Origin: Anaerotignum propionicum
Lineage (GTDB): Bacteria; Bacillota; Clostridia; Lachnospirales; Anaerotignaceae
Assembly: GCF_024461735.1 (NCBI RefSeq)
Contig: NZ_JANGAD010000010.1
Coordinates: 18,085 to 82,084, forward strand
Length of the DNA stretch: 64,000 nt
Direction of reading: 5' to 3'
Made by a program: the position numbers and the translations under genes. The notes beneath the pieces are model-generated. The model did not search any database and was not told where the DNA came from. It worked only from the letters and a program-made list of their open reading frames with translations. This document shows positions 53,955-63,549 of the stretch, one piece after another (within the stretch, counting starts at the first letter, position 1; every line of letters starts with the position of its first letter).

Positions 53955-56597
53955 ATGGCAGTAGAAAAGAAGAAAGAGGCAGCTCCTGAAACAAAAAGAC
54001 CCGAAATCGTAAACAGTGTAGAAAGCTTAAAGCACAGAATTGCTGAAGTTAAGGAGGCACAGAGGATTTTTTCTACTTATACACAAGAGCAGGTAGATAA
54101 AATTTTCTTGGCGGCAGCAACTGCAGCCAACAAGAACAGAATTCCTTTGGCAAAAATGGCGGTTGAAGAGACCAAAATGGGTGTTGTAGAAGATAAGGTT
54201 ACAAAAAATCACTTTGCTTCTGAATATATCTATAATGCGTTTAAGGATAGACAAACTTGTGGTGTTTTGGAATATGACCCCGCATTTGGTATCAAGAAGA
54301 TTTATGAGCCTATCGGCGTTATTGCAGCGGTTGTTCCTACAACAAACCCTACATCTACCGCAATCTTTAAATGTTTGATCTGCTTAAAGACAAGAAATGG
54401 TATGATCGTTTCTCCTCACCCTACTGCAAAGAATTGTACAATCGCAGCAGTTAAGACTGTATTGGATGCAGCTGTTGAAGCTGGTGCTCCTGCAGGTATC
54501 CTCGCTTGGATTGACGAACCTTCCATCGAAATGTCTGTAGAAGTTATGAAAGATGCAGATATGGTTTTGGCAACAGGTGGTCCTGCGATGGTTAAATCCG
54601 CTTACTCCTCCGGCAAGCCAGCTGTTGGTGTAGGTAATGGTAATACTCCTGCGTTGTTTGATGAATCCTGTGATGTACTTATGGCAGTTAACTCTGTAAT
54701 TCACTCCAAGACATTTGACAACGGTACAATTTGTGCTTCCGAGCAGTCTGTAGTAATTATGGATAAAATTTATGACAAATGTAGACAAGAGTTCCTTGAC
54801 AGAGGATGCTATATCTTAAACGAAGAAGAAAAGAATAAAGTTGGCAGAATCATTTTGAACGCTGCTGGCAATATCAATGCTCAAATCGTTGGACGTAGCC
54901 CTTATCAGATTGCTCAGTTGGCTGGTATTGAGTGTCCTAAGGATGCAAAAATCCTCATTGGTGAAGTTAGCGAAGTAGATGTTACAAAAGAACCATTTGC
55001 TCATGAAAAACTTTCTCCTGTATTGGCTATGTATCGTGCAAGCTCTTTTGATGAGGCTATGGAAATTACAGACAGATTGGTTATCGACGGTGGCGTTGGC
55101 CATACATCCGTACTATATGTAGATCCTGTAAAGGCTCCTGAAAAAGTTAAACGTTTTGAAGAGAAAATGAAAACATGCCGTATTTTGATCAACACACCTT
55201 CTTCTCATGGTGGTATTGGCGACCTTTATAACTTTAGACTTCTTCCTTCTCTTACCTTAGGTTGTGGTTCTTGGGCTGGCAATGCAATTTCACACAACGT
55301 GGGCATCGATGAATTAGTGAATATCAAAACGGTAGCTGAGAGGAGAGAAAACATGCTGTGGCTTAGAACTCCTGAGAAGGTTTACTTCAAGAAAGGTTGT
55401 ACACCTGTTGCATTAAAAGAATTAAAAGATGTATATAAATCAAAGAAAGCATTCATCGTAACTGATGGTTTCTTATTTAAGAATGGTTACACAAAGTCCC
55501 TTACAGACCAGTTGGATGAAATGGGCATTACACACCATGTATTCTTCGATGTAACTCCTGACCCTACATTGCCTTGTGCAATTGCCGGTGCAGCTGCAAT
55601 GAAAGAATTTGGTCCTGACGTAATCATCGCTCTGGGCGGTGGCTCCGCAATGGATGCTGGTAAGATGATGTGGGTAATGTATGAGCATCCCGAAGCAGAC
55701 TTCTCTGATTTGGCAATGCGCTTCATGGATATCCGTAAGAGAGTATTCGTATTCCCTAAGATGGGTGAGAAAGCAATCTTCGTTGCTATCGCTACATCTT
55801 CTGGTACTGGTTCCGAAGTTACACCTTTCGCAATCATTACAGATCCTTCTACACAAACAAAATACTCTATCGCTGACTATGAAATCATGCCTACAATGGC
55901 AATCAGTGATGCAGATATGATGTTGGATCAGCCTAAGGGCTTGACCGCTTCTTCCGGTATTGACGTATTGACACATGCTGTTGAAGCATATGTTTCCATG
56001 TTGGCTACCGACTATACAGATGGTTTGGCTTTAAAGGCAGCTAAATTGGTATTTGATTACCTGCCTAGAGCATACAAATATGGCCGTGATGATATTGAAG
56101 CTCGTGAAAGAATGGCTAATGCATCCACAATCGCTGGTATTGCATTCTCCAACGCATTCTTGGGCGTAAACCACTCCATGGCTCATAAATTGGGTGCACA
56201 TCACCATGTACAGCACGGTGTTGCTAATGCGTTGTTGATGTCAGAAGTTATCAAATACAACGCTGCAGAGGTTCCTAAAAAGATGGGTACTTTCCCTCAG
56301 TATAAGTATCCTCATACAAAAGAACGTTATGCAGAGATCGCTACATATTTGGGTATCACTGGCAAAGATGATCAAGAAAAAGTTGATAACTTCATCGCTA
56401 AGATTGAAGAACTCAAGGCTACTGTTGGCATCGCTAAATCCATCAAGGAACATGGCGTTGACGAAAAAGCATTCTTGGATAAACTGGACATCATGTGCGA
56501 AGAAGCATTCGATGATCAGTGCACAGGCTCTAACCCTAGATATCCTCTGATGAGCGAAATTAGAGAAATGTATTTAGCAGCTTACTACGGTAAATAA
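53955..56597 (+). CDS. adhE: Bifunctional acetaldehyde/alcohol dehydrogenase
   Basis: 880 residues, normal AdhE length. N-terminal CoA-acylating aldehyde dehydrogenase with catalytic Cys in NGTICASEQS near residue 257, linker near 450-470, and C-terminal iron alcohol dehydrogenase with GGGSAMDAGK near 560 and metal His residues in NHSMAHKLGAHHHVQHG near 738-754. It reduces acetyl-CoA to ethanol with two NADH and usually forms spirosomes. AAGGGGGA precedes ATG 53955. Its codon use looks more selected than that of its neighbours (frequent TCC, CCT, GTA), fitting high expression. Confidence 0.96.
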   Translation: MAVEKKKEAAPETKRPEIVNSVESLKHRIAEVKEAQRIFSTYTQEQVDKIFLAAATAANKNRIPLAKMAVEETKMGVVEDKVTKNHFASEYIYNAFKDRQTCGVLEYDPAFGIKKIYEPIGVIAAVVPTTNPTSTAIFKCLICLKTRNGMIVSPHPTAKNCTIAAVKTVLDAAVEAGAPAGILAWIDEPSIEMSVEVMKDADMVLATGGPAMVKSAYSSGKPAVGVGNGNTPALFDESCDVLMAVNSVIHSKTFDNGTICASEQSVVIMDKIYDKCRQEFLDRGCYILNEEEKNKVGRIILNAAGNINAQIVGRSPYQIAQLAGIECPKDAKILIGEVSEVDVTKEPFAHEKLSPVLAMYRASSFDEAMEITDRLVIDGGVGHTSVLYVDPVKAPEKVKRFEEKMKTCRILINTPSSHGGIGDLYNFRLLPSLTLGCGSWAGNAISHNVGIDELVNIKTVAERRENMLWLRTPEKVYFKKGCTPVALKELKDVYKSKKAFIVTDGFLFKNGYTKSLTDQLDEMGITHHVFFDVTPDPTLPCAIAGAAAMKEFGPDVIIALGGGSAMDAGKMMWVMYEHPEADFSDLAMRFMDIRKRVFVFPKMGEKAIFVAIATSSGTGSEVTPFAIITDPSTQTKYSIADYEIMPTMAISDADMMLDQPKGLTASSGIDVLTHAVEAYVSMLATDYTDGLALKAAKLVFDYLPRAYKYGRDDIEARERMANASTIAGIAFSNAFLGVNHSMAHKLGAHHHVQHGVANALLMSEVIKYNAAEVPKKMGTFPQYKYPHTKERYAEIATYLGITGKDDQEKVDNFIAKIEELKATVGIAKSIKEHGVDEKAFLDKLDIMCEEAFDDQCTGSNPRYPLMSEIREMYLAAYYGK

Positions 56598-56621
56598 TTA
56601 ACATACTCCATATTTATTAAG

Positions 56622-56651
56622 AAGGCCGTATAGAAATATACGGTCTTTTTA
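56622..56651 (+). terminator. Terminator after adhE
   Basis: AAGGCCGTATA (56622-56632) pairs with TATACGGTCTT (56637-56647) with one G-T pair, then T run. Confidence 0.8.
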
Positions 56652-56941
56652 TTGTTCATTTAAGTTTTAAGGCCTCTGGTTATTGCATTAATATAATAAA
56701 GGATAGTTTAATTCTAATTCGTTTTAACATTAGTGGGGCAAAAATAAGGCAAATATTGATACGTCATTAGGCGTTGCAAGAAAAGTCCTTAAAAGTTCTT
56801 ATAGGAGCAGACTGGCCCTTCAGATAAGGTGGAGGGTTCTTGATTAAGATTTATTTGGAGAAGGATGGAGAAGGATGGAGAAGGATGGAGAAGGATGGAG
56901 AAGGATGGAGAAGCCTTTATTTTGCATCGGAAATACAAGTA
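56652..56941. other. Spacer between adhE and the helicase gene
   Basis: No gene seen. Contains the 10-base tandem repeat at 56856-56913 and little else of note. Confidence 0.6.
56856..56915. repeat. Tandem repeat, 10-bp unit
   Basis: AAGGATGGAG repeated five times in perfect register, flanked by TTGGAG and AAGCC partial copies. It sits between the convergent adhE and helicase genes. The unit contains GGAG and AGGA, like a ribosome site, but no start codon frame uses it. Confidence 0.9.
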
Positions 56942-56976
56942 AAAAAGGATTGCAGTTAAAAACTACAATCCTTTTT
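56942..56976. terminator. Bidirectional terminator at the helicase 3' end
   Basis: AAAAAGGATTG pairs with CAATCCTTTTT around an AGT..ACT inner stem; suits the minus-strand helicase gene and also read-through from adhE. Confidence 0.8.
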
Positions 56977-56979
56977 ATT

Positions 56980-58599
56980 TTAGTTACTTTTTTTAGACTT
57001 ATCTTTTTTTGCAATTTCCATATGAATTCTTTTGTTTTTGATTTTTGCATTTTTCATGCCTACCAAAACATCTTTCACATATTCCTTAGGAATATCAACA
57101 AAGGCATAATCGTCATAAAGATCGATGGCACCCAATACTTTGCCGGGTACACCGGTTTCGTTGGCAATGGCACCTACAATATCCTTTGTACGAATTTTAT
57201 TTTTCTTGCCGGCATTGATAAAAAGTCTTACCATCTTCTCATCATCGCCGCCATAAACCTCAGTTCCACCTAAATTGATATCGTCTAATACATCCAATTC
57301 ATCCACATTCACGTTTGAAAGATGGTTTTTTAATAAAGCTGCCGCAATATCAATGGCTGTAAAATCCTCTTGCATTAAGCGGTCAACCAAATTGATATAT
57401 TTGGTTAAATGACCTTCATTCATAGTATCTTTCAATTTATCCAAAAAGATATTGGTTTTCATTTCTTCCACATCGCTTAAAGTGGGGAGTTTTTGCTGAG
57501 CGATTTTTGTTTTGGTATAGCGCATAATATCGCGAAGCTTATAAATCTCCTTACCAACGCAGAAGGTAAAAGCTTTACCGGATTTTCCGGCACGACCTGT
57601 ACGACCAATTCGGTGTACATAATATTCTTCATCTTGAGGTACATCATAGTTAAACACAACATCGATATCATCAACGTCGATACCTCTTGCAGCAACATCA
57701 GTGGCAACCAAAATCTCGATGGTTCCGTTACGGAATTTCTGCATAACCTTATCGCGCTGAGGCTGTTTTAAGTCTCCATGAAGACCTTCAGCAAAATAAC
57801 CACGGCCTTGCAAAAGTTCAACCACGTCATCTACACGTTTTTTGGTGTTACAAAAAACCATAGCCAGACGAGGGTCATATACATCAATGATGCGGGTCAA
57901 AGCATCCAGCTTTGTTTTTTCCTTTACATCAAAGTAAGCTTGCTCAATATTGGGAACCGTCAATTCTTTACGAACAACCTTTATAAACTCTGGGTCTTTC
58001 AAGAATCTTCTGGTAATATCCAAAATTTCAGGGGATAATGTTGCTGAAAATAACAGCGTCTGATGGTCTTCTGGAATTTTTGTTAAGATCATTTCAATAT
58101 CTTCACGGAAGCCCATATCCAGCATTTCATCGGCTTCATCTAATACCATCATTTGAACTGTTTCCATTTTTAAAGTGCGACGGCGCATATGATCCATTAC
58201 ACGGCCGGGTGTACCAATTACTACATGAGCGCCTTTTTTTAAGGCTGCAATTTGTCTATCAATTGGCTGGCCGCCATAGATTGGTAGTACACGAATATTT
58301 TCCTTGTATTTCAGAAGTTTTCTGAATTCTTCACTAACTTGAATCGCCAGTTCTCTGGTAGGGCAGAGAATTAACGCCTGTAAACGCCTATCATCGGGGT
58401 CTACGCGCTCTAAACAGGGGATACCGAAAGCCGCAGTTTTACCCGTTCCTGTTTGAGATTGACCGATTACATCCCTGCCTTCTTTTACTACACTGATTGC
58501 CATGGATTGAATTGGTGTTGCTTCTTCAAACCCCATGTCCAATACTGCCTTGCAGATTTCGGGGGATAAATCCAGGTCTTGAAATTTTAAATGCTCCAT
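56980..58599 (-). CDS. deaD: DEAD-box RNA helicase (DeaD/CshA type)
   Basis: 539 residues. Q motif FEEATPIQ, Walker A QTGTGKTAAFG near residue 54, DEAD box VLDEADEM near 154, SAT near 186 and HRIGRTGRAGKSG near 330. A linker and a DbpA-type RNA-binding domain follow (about 440-515) with a lysine-rich tail. It unwinds structured RNA in ribosome assembly and mRNA decay. AGAAAGGA precedes the start on the minus strand, after a 5' leader of up to 260 bases. Confidence 0.93.
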   Translation of the reverse strand: MEHLKFQDLDLSPEICKAVLDMGFEEATPIQSMAISVVKEGRDVIGQSQTGTGKTAAFGIPCLERVDPDDRRLQALILCPTRELAIQVSEEFRKLLKYKENIRVLPIYGGQPIDRQIAALKKGAHVVIGTPGRVMDHMRRRTLKMETVQMMVLDEADEMLDMGFREDIEMILTKIPEDHQTLLFSATLSPEILDITRRFLKDPEFIKVVRKELTVPNIEQAYFDVKEKTKLDALTRIIDVYDPRLAMVFCNTKKRVDDVVELLQGRGYFAEGLHGDLKQPQRDKVMQKFRNGTIEILVATDVAARGIDVDDIDVVFNYDVPQDEEYYVHRIGRTGRAGKSGKAFTFCVGKEIYKLRDIMRYTKTKIAQQKLPTLSDVEEMKTNIFLDKLKDTMNEGHLTKYINLVDRLMQEDFTAIDIAAALLKNHLSNVNVDELDVLDDINLGGTEVYGGDDEKMVRLFINAGKKNKIRTKDIVGAIANETGVPGKVLGAIDLYDDYAFVDIPKEYVKDVLVGMKNAKIKNKRIHMEIAKKDKSKKSN

Positions 58600-58833
58600 T
58601 CTTTGTTTCCTTTCTTCTTTCCTGAGCCGAAGAGAACCACAAAAAAGGAAGTGCTTGTCAGAGGTTTCCCTCCACGTTTTCTTTCGACTACAAATTTAGT
58701 TATGAGTGCTTTCGCAATTGGCATATTCTTAAGATTTGCTAATATACCTATTTTAAATCCCTTTTAAAGCACTGTTTTTATGGGGTTTCAAAAATAAAAC
58801 CGCAAACTATATATTAACAGGGAAAAATATTAT

Positions 58834-58862
58834 TTGCAAGGGAGAATTCTCTGTTATATAAT
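58834..58862 (+). promoter_or_regulatory. uppP promoter
   Basis: TTGCAA (58834-58839), 17 bases, TATAAT (58857-58862), about 50 bases before the start codon. Confidence 0.75.
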
Positions 58863-58913
58863 AAATTGTTACTAATATACAAGAAATGTTTAGAAATAGG
58901 AGGAATTTTGATA

Positions 58914-59711
58914 ATGCAGATAATCGAAGCCATTGTTCTAGGCTTAATCCAAGGGCTAACAGAGTTTTTACCAGTAAGCAGTTCAGGACATCTGGTATTG
59001 CTCCAAAATCTTTTTGGCATGCATGAGGCAACACAAGCATTTACTATTTTGCTGCATGTTGCCACACTGATTGCTGTATTTGTATATTACTGGAAGGATA
59101 TTTGGGCTTTGATTTGTCGTCCTTTTCAGCGCACCACGGCATTACTGATTGCCGGTACCATTCCAACAGTAATTATTGCATTATTATTTAATGATACTTT
59201 TGATGCCATTTTTGGTTCAGGAAAATTTATTGGATTTAATTTTATTTTTACCGGTTGCGTCCTTCTTTATGCAGATAGTCGTAAAGGTGGCAAAAAGAAA
59301 ATCCGCAATATGTCAATTTTTGATTCTTTAGTGGTTGGTTTGATGCAAGGTATCGCAATTTTACCCGCTGTATCTCGTTCCGGTATGACGATTAGTGCCT
59401 GCCTTAGCAGAAATATGGATCGAGAGAATGCCGCTCGATTTTCGTTTTTATTATCTATTCCGGCTATATTAGGTGGTATGGTCCTTACCATTAAGGATAT
59501 GATAACAGGAGAAGTTGTCTTAACAGAGGCAATTGGTTTAGTGCCAATGATTGCTGGATTTATTGTAGCCGCCATATCTGGTTATTTTGCAATTCGTTTC
59601 ATGGTAAATGTGATTAAAAACGGAAAGTTGAAATGGTTTTCTATATATGTGTTTGCTTTAGGCAGCATTTTAATTCTAGATCAATTTGTATTACATATGA
59701 TCGTTAAATAA
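58914..59711 (+). CDS. uppP: Undecaprenyl-diphosphatase
   Basis: 265 residues with seven to eight hydrophobic segments. The two family motifs are clear: TEFLPVSSSGHLVLL near residue 17 and PAVSRSGMTI near 149. It recycles undecaprenyl pyrophosphate for wall synthesis and gives bacitracin tolerance. TAGGAGG (58897-58903) supports ATG 58914. Monocistronic. Confidence 0.94.
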   Translation: MQIIEAIVLGLIQGLTEFLPVSSSGHLVLLQNLFGMHEATQAFTILLHVATLIAVFVYYWKDIWALICRPFQRTTALLIAGTIPTVIIALLFNDTFDAIFGSGKFIGFNFIFTGCVLLYADSRKGGKKKIRNMSIFDSLVVGLMQGIAILPAVSRSGMTISACLSRNMDRENAARFSFLLSIPAILGGMVLTIKDMITGEVVLTEAIGLVPMIAGFIVAAISGYFAIRFMVNVIKNGKLKWFSIYVFALGSILILDQFVLHMIVK

Positions 59712-60022
59712 AATTAAAAGTCTTTCTTCAACAGTCAGAATATTTTTATTTGTAGAGCTTTTGTAGATATGCTTAATTAATATTTTAAAACACGTCAGCC
59801 TGTATGCAAGACAATTTCTGCCGAGCAGCGGGCTGTTATTTTATTATTAGAAAGTGGATTTAATGAGATTATAATTACTTAATCATGTATCATATTATTT
59901 TGTACAATTCTATTATGGTAAGAAGATGCAAAAAAGTGGTTGTGTTAACATATGATTTGAAAATAACGACCCTTTTTGCTATATTTGATATTATATTGTA
60001 AGAACGGCAGGAGGCGAGACAT
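59712..60022 (+). promoter_or_regulatory. Spacer with mgtC-family promoter
   Basis: TTGAAA (59957-59962), 17 bases, TATATT (59980-59985). A weak hairpin CAGCC/GGCTG with a T-rich end (59796-59847) may terminate uppP. At 59748-59766 ATTTGTAGAGCTT-TGTAGA repeats a sequence at 12241 with one difference. Confidence 0.5.
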
Positions 60023-60727
60023 ATGTTTTTGAAGCAATTATTCCTTGAGGAATCCATACTTGGTTTGCAGGGAAATGCAGAGTTTATACTTCGTATTATT
60101 ATCGCTTGTATTTGTGGCGGGATTGTTGGATATGAGAGAACAAGAAGGCGAAAAGAGGCAGGCATCCGTACTCATGTTATTGTAGCAGTGGGCGCAACTT
60201 TGATGATGATTGTATCTAAATATGGCTTTTATGATGTCATTACCACAACAGGAATTAGTGTGGATGTGTCTAGGATTGCATCAAATGTAATTACAGGGAT
60301 ATCCTTTTTAGGTGCAGGTGTTATCTTTGTAAAAAACATTTCCATCAAAGGGTTGACAACTGCAGCAGGACTTTGGGCAATGGCTGGAATCGGCTTGGCG
60401 ATAGGAGCAGGGATGTATTCCATTGGTATCTTTACAACAATTTTTATTCCTATTATACAAGTTTTTCTCCATAGCAATTTTAATAAAAATGACAAATCTT
60501 ATGATGATACAATTTTAATTACGTTTTATCATGCCCCCTCTGAAATGGATTTTATCAAAAAAGAGTTAAAGGCAAGAAATATTGATATCATGCATATGGA
60601 AATGGAAAAAAATCCGGATGGCACTGTAACCGTTGTTTTAGACATTACAAGAAATACCATTGTTACTTGTACTGACTTAACAGGTTTTCTGGCAGAGGAC
60701 CCAGCTGTAAAAAGTTTTAAAATCTAA
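60023..60727 (+). CDS. MgtC/SapB-family membrane protein
   Basis: 234 residues. Four to five membrane segments in the first 150 residues with GGIVGYERTRRRKEAGIRTHVIVAVGA split as the family core (near 33-60) and GISFLGAGVI near 92. A cytoplasmic ACT-like C-terminal domain follows (155-234). The family modulates ATP synthase or magnesium and phosphate balance; direct transport is doubtful. CAGGAGGCG precedes ATG 60023. Confidence 0.88.
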   Translation: MFLKQLFLEESILGLQGNAEFILRIIIACICGGIVGYERTRRRKEAGIRTHVIVAVGATLMMIVSKYGFYDVITTTGISVDVSRIASNVITGISFLGAGVIFVKNISIKGLTTAAGLWAMAGIGLAIGAGMYSIGIFTTIFIPIIQVFLHSNFNKNDKSYDDTILITFYHAPSEMDFIKKELKARNIDIMHMEMEKNPDGTVTVVLDITRNTIVTCTDLTGFLAEDPAVKSFKI

Positions 60728-60757
60728 AAGAATGAATTTGATACAAAGCGGCATAAT

Positions 60758-60794
60758 AACCCAAGACAGAGTCCTGTTTTGGGTTCTTTTTTTA
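60758..60794 (+). terminator. Terminator after the MgtC-family gene
   Basis: AACCCAAGACAG (60758-60769) pairs with CTGTTTTGGGTT (60774-60785), then a seven-base T run. Confidence 0.85.
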
Positions 60795-60876
60795 TGGACT
60801 TCAAAAGATGTGAAAAATCAGGTTAAGTATTAAAAAGGAAATTTTGACGCGAAAATTTCCATTGGAGGGCATGGGA

Positions 60877-61503
60877 ATGGACATTTATATCAAACCGATT
60901 GAGAAGGCACAAATCATTGAACGACGAGTTGTTTTCTTGAAGGATGTAGCTGAAGTCTATATTGGTGGTCAAACCAAGGGGAATATTGAGGGAATTGTGG
61001 TGTTTCAGATACCGAAGGACACAGATGCTACCTATTTAATAACAGCATTGGATATTATACGGGCTATTAATCATCAGTATCCTGATGCTACAGTTTCAAA
61101 TGTAGGTGAAATGGATATATTGGTGGAATATCATCAAAAAGATAAAAAAGAGAATAAGGCTTTTGAGGTTTTGAAGGTGATATGTATGTGTATTGTTTTA
61201 TTTGCAGGTGCATCCACAACAATTATGTGCTTTCATACCGATACACAGTTGCCACTGATTTTTCAGAACTATTATTATATGTTTTTTGGTGAGAATGTGG
61301 ATATGCCGGCAATTTTATCAATACCTTATTCCGTTGGTCTGGTGGTAGGTGTATTGGTATTCTTTAATCATTTTTCGAAATTTAAGGTTACCGATGATCC
61401 CACACCTATTGAAATAGAAATGACCACTTATGAAAAAGAAACTAATGCAAGCGTTGTAGATAAGCTGAATAAAAGAAGTAGCGGGGGAGGGGGAGGTAAA
61501 TGA
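60877..61503 (+). CDS. spoVAA: Stage V sporulation protein AA
   Basis: 208 residues. A soluble N-terminal part of about 95 residues (MDIYIKPIEKAQI) is followed by two membrane segments and a C-terminal cytoplasmic tail ending in a Gly run. GGAGGG at 60864-60869 fits ATG 60877; ATG 60871 is too near. SpoVA proteins form the channel that moves dipicolinic acid into the forespore and out at germination. Overlaps spoVAB by 4 bases. Confidence 0.85.
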   Translation: MDIYIKPIEKAQIIERRVVFLKDVAEVYIGGQTKGNIEGIVVFQIPKDTDATYLITALDIIRAINHQYPDATVSNVGEMDILVEYHQKDKKENKAFEVLKVICMCIVLFAGASTTIMCFHTDTQLPLIFQNYYYMFFGENVDMPAILSIPYSVGLVVGVLVFFNHFSKFKVTDDPTPIEIEMTTYEKETNASVVDKLNKRSSGGGGGK

Positions 61504-61925
61504 TTGCAAAGTCCTTGTTGATTATTCTTGGCTTCTCCTCAGGTATGGCTATTTCCGCAGGTATCTTCGCATTTATCGCAGCGATTGGCATTATTCCTCG
61601 TATGGCGCAGAGGACGAAAACAGAAAAGTATATTCGCTCCTATGAAGATTCAATTTTATTAGGTGGATTATTTGGCACAACTGCACTGTTTGTTGACTAT
61701 AGACTACCCCCTATCCCCATATTGGCAGAGGGCTTTGCATTGGCGATTGGTGTCTTTGTGGGTGTTTTGGCTGTTGCTTTGGCAGAGGTTTTAAACGTAA
61801 TGCCCATATTATTAAGGAGAGGGCGTATAACAAAGGGATTACCTTGGTTGTTGCTGTGCTTTGCCTTAGGAAAACTGTTTGGTTCTATTATATATTTTTG
61901 CGTTGATGGGTTTTATGTGGTTTAA
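61500..61925 (+). CDS. spoVAB: Stage V sporulation protein AB
   Basis: 141 residues, four hydrophobic segments, usual SpoVAB length (GFSSGMAISAGIFAFIAAIGIIPR near residues 11-34). ATGA overlap with spoVAA. Partner in the dipicolinate channel. Confidence 0.85.
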   Translation: MIAKSLLIILGFSSGMAISAGIFAFIAAIGIIPRMAQRTKTEKYIRSYEDSILLGGLFGTTALFVDYRLPPIPILAEGFALAIGVFVGVLAVALAEVLNVMPILLRRGRITKGLPWLLLCFALGKLFGSIIYFCVDGFYVV

Positions 61926-62060
61926 AGAAGAGGAAATTGTCAAATTGGATAAGAATTTTGGACAAATTCAAGAGAATTGGGAATAAAGGTATTTATTTTG
62001 TTTACTTGAAAATACTAAAACGGAGCAGTACTAAAACTTGGTTATGAAGGAGGGAATAAA

Positions 62061-62507
62061 ATGGATACGAGCAAACGTGCAAAGAAAGAATATGATCAGA
62101 TGGTAAAAAAGGCTTCCCCAAACAGTCCGATTTTTTCGAATTGTCTGAAGGCTTTTATTTCTGGTGGCTTCATTTGCGGTTTTGGTCAAATATTATTAGA
62201 CTATTTTAGTAAAAGTTTTAAAGAAGATGAGGCAGCCCTTTTGGTTTCCGTCACTCTGGTTGTTATATCAGCAGTGTTAACGGGATTGGGGTTATATGAA
62301 AAACTGGGTAAACATTGTGGTGCAGGTACCATTGTACCTATCACCGGGTTTGCAAATTCTGTTGTCGCCCCTGCAATTGAATTTAAAAAAGAAGGTTTAA
62401 TTTTCGGAACAGGAGCAAAAATGTTTATTTTAGCGGGTCCTGTTATTGTTTATGGTACTTTTACATCCATGATAGTGGGGTTAATTTATTATTTTGTAGG
62501 TAGGTGA
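62061..62507 (+). CDS. spoVAC: Stage V sporulation protein AC
   Basis: 148 residues. Four membrane segments; typical start with YDQMVKKASPNSPIFSNCLKAFISGGFICGFGQ split across residues 11-43, and the GAGTIVPITGFANS loop near 93. SpoVAC is the mechanosensitive-type pore of the SpoVA set. GAAGGAGGG precedes ATG 62061. 135 bases separate it from spoVAB, a wider gap than in most spoVA operons. Confidence 0.93.
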   Translation: MDTSKRAKKEYDQMVKKASPNSPIFSNCLKAFISGGFICGFGQILLDYFSKSFKEDEAALLVSVTLVVISAVLTGLGLYEKLGKHCGAGTIVPITGFANSVVAPAIEFKKEGLIFGTGAKMFILAGPVIVYGTFTSMIVGLIYYFVGR

Positions 62508-62514
62508 TGAAAAA

Positions 62515-63549
62515 GTGAATGCAAAAAAAATTGGAAAACAAACGGTAAGACTAAATGAGGGCGTGCGTATTTTGGCTGCGGCATCTACGGTGGGCAAAAA
62601 AGAAGGCGAAGGTCCTTTGGGAAAATACTTTGATAAAATCGTTGAAGATTCCACTTTTGGCGAGAAAAGCTGGGAGCTGGCTGAAAGTCACTTTATACAA
62701 GAGAATATGGAGCTTGCTGTAAAAAAGGCGGGGCTTAAGATGAAGGATATTGATTACCTTCTTTGCGGAGATTTGCTGAACCAGTGTACTGCATCTACCT
62801 TTGGTATTATGAACTTTCAGATTCCTTTTTTCGGGCTATTTGGTGCATGCTCAACCATGGGTGAGTCCATGAGCTTAGGGGCGATGTTAATTGACGGCGG
62901 CTATGCCAATCACACTTTGGTTGGGGCATCCAGCCATTTTTGTGGCGCTGAAAAGCAGTTTAGGGCACCCCTGGCCTTGGGTAATCAAAGACCTCCTACC
63001 GCCTCTTGGACAGTAACAGGTGATGGCTCTGTTGTGTTGGGCAGAAAAGGAAATTTTCCATGTATTACGGAGATTACTACTGGTAAGATTATGGACATGG
63101 GGATTACGGATGCCAACAATATGGGAGCGGCAATGGCACCTGCGGCAGTTGACGTGCTTTTAAATCATTTTCGGGATACAGGAAGAACCCCTCAAGATTA
63201 TGATGTGATAGCTACAGGTGACTTAGGGGAAATTGGTCATAGCTTGGTTGTGGAGTTGATGAAAAAAGAAGGGTATAACATGGATGAAAGTTATACCGAC
63301 TGTGGCATTGAGATTTTTGATAAAAATAAACAAGATACGCATAATGGCGGTAGTGGTTGTGCCTGCTCAGCAGTTACATTTTGTGGATACTATTATCCTA
63401 AGCTAATGTCAGGAGAAATTGGCAGAATGCTGTTTATTCCAACGGGAGCCTTGCTCAGCCCAACTTCTACACAACAGGGGCAAAGCATTCCTTGTATAGC
63501 CCATGGTGTTTGTATTGAAGGTTGTGGCGAAAAGGGGGTAAAGCAATGA
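62515..63549 (+). CDS. spoVAD: Stage V sporulation protein AD
   Basis: 344 residues of thiolase-like fold (GDLLNQCTASTFGIMNFQIPFFGLFGACSTMGES from about 84 on). SpoVAD binds dipicolinic acid on the cytoplasmic side. GTG 62515 is taken as start after AGGTGATG; no ATG is better placed. Overlaps spoVAE by 4 bases. Confidence 0.94.
   Translation: MNAKKIGKQTVRLNEGVRILAAASTVGKKEGEGPLGKYFDKIVEDSTFGEKSWELAESHFIQENMELAVKKAGLKMKDIDYLLCGDLLNQCTASTFGIMNFQIPFFGLFGACSTMGESMSLGAMLIDGGYANHTLVGASSHFCGAEKQFRAPLALGNQRPPTASWTVTGDGSVVLGRKGNFPCITEITTGKIMDMGITDANNMGAAMAPAAVDVLLNHFRDTGRTPQDYDVIATGDLGEIGHSLVVELMKKEGYNMDESYTDCGIEIFDKNKQDTHNGGSGCACSAVTFCGYYYPKLMSGEIGRMLFIPTGALLSPTSTQQGQSIPCIAHGVCIEGCGEKGVKQ

Noticed and set aside
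53677..53964. 95-codon frame in the adhE leader
   Set aside because: It runs through perfect inverted repeats and into adhE, with no ribosome site and no protein-like composition.
56800..56850. String with ACTGGCCC and AAGGTGGAGGG that recalls SAM-I riboswitch pieces
   Set aside because: The pieces are in the wrong order and lie between convergent gene ends with no downstream gene to control.
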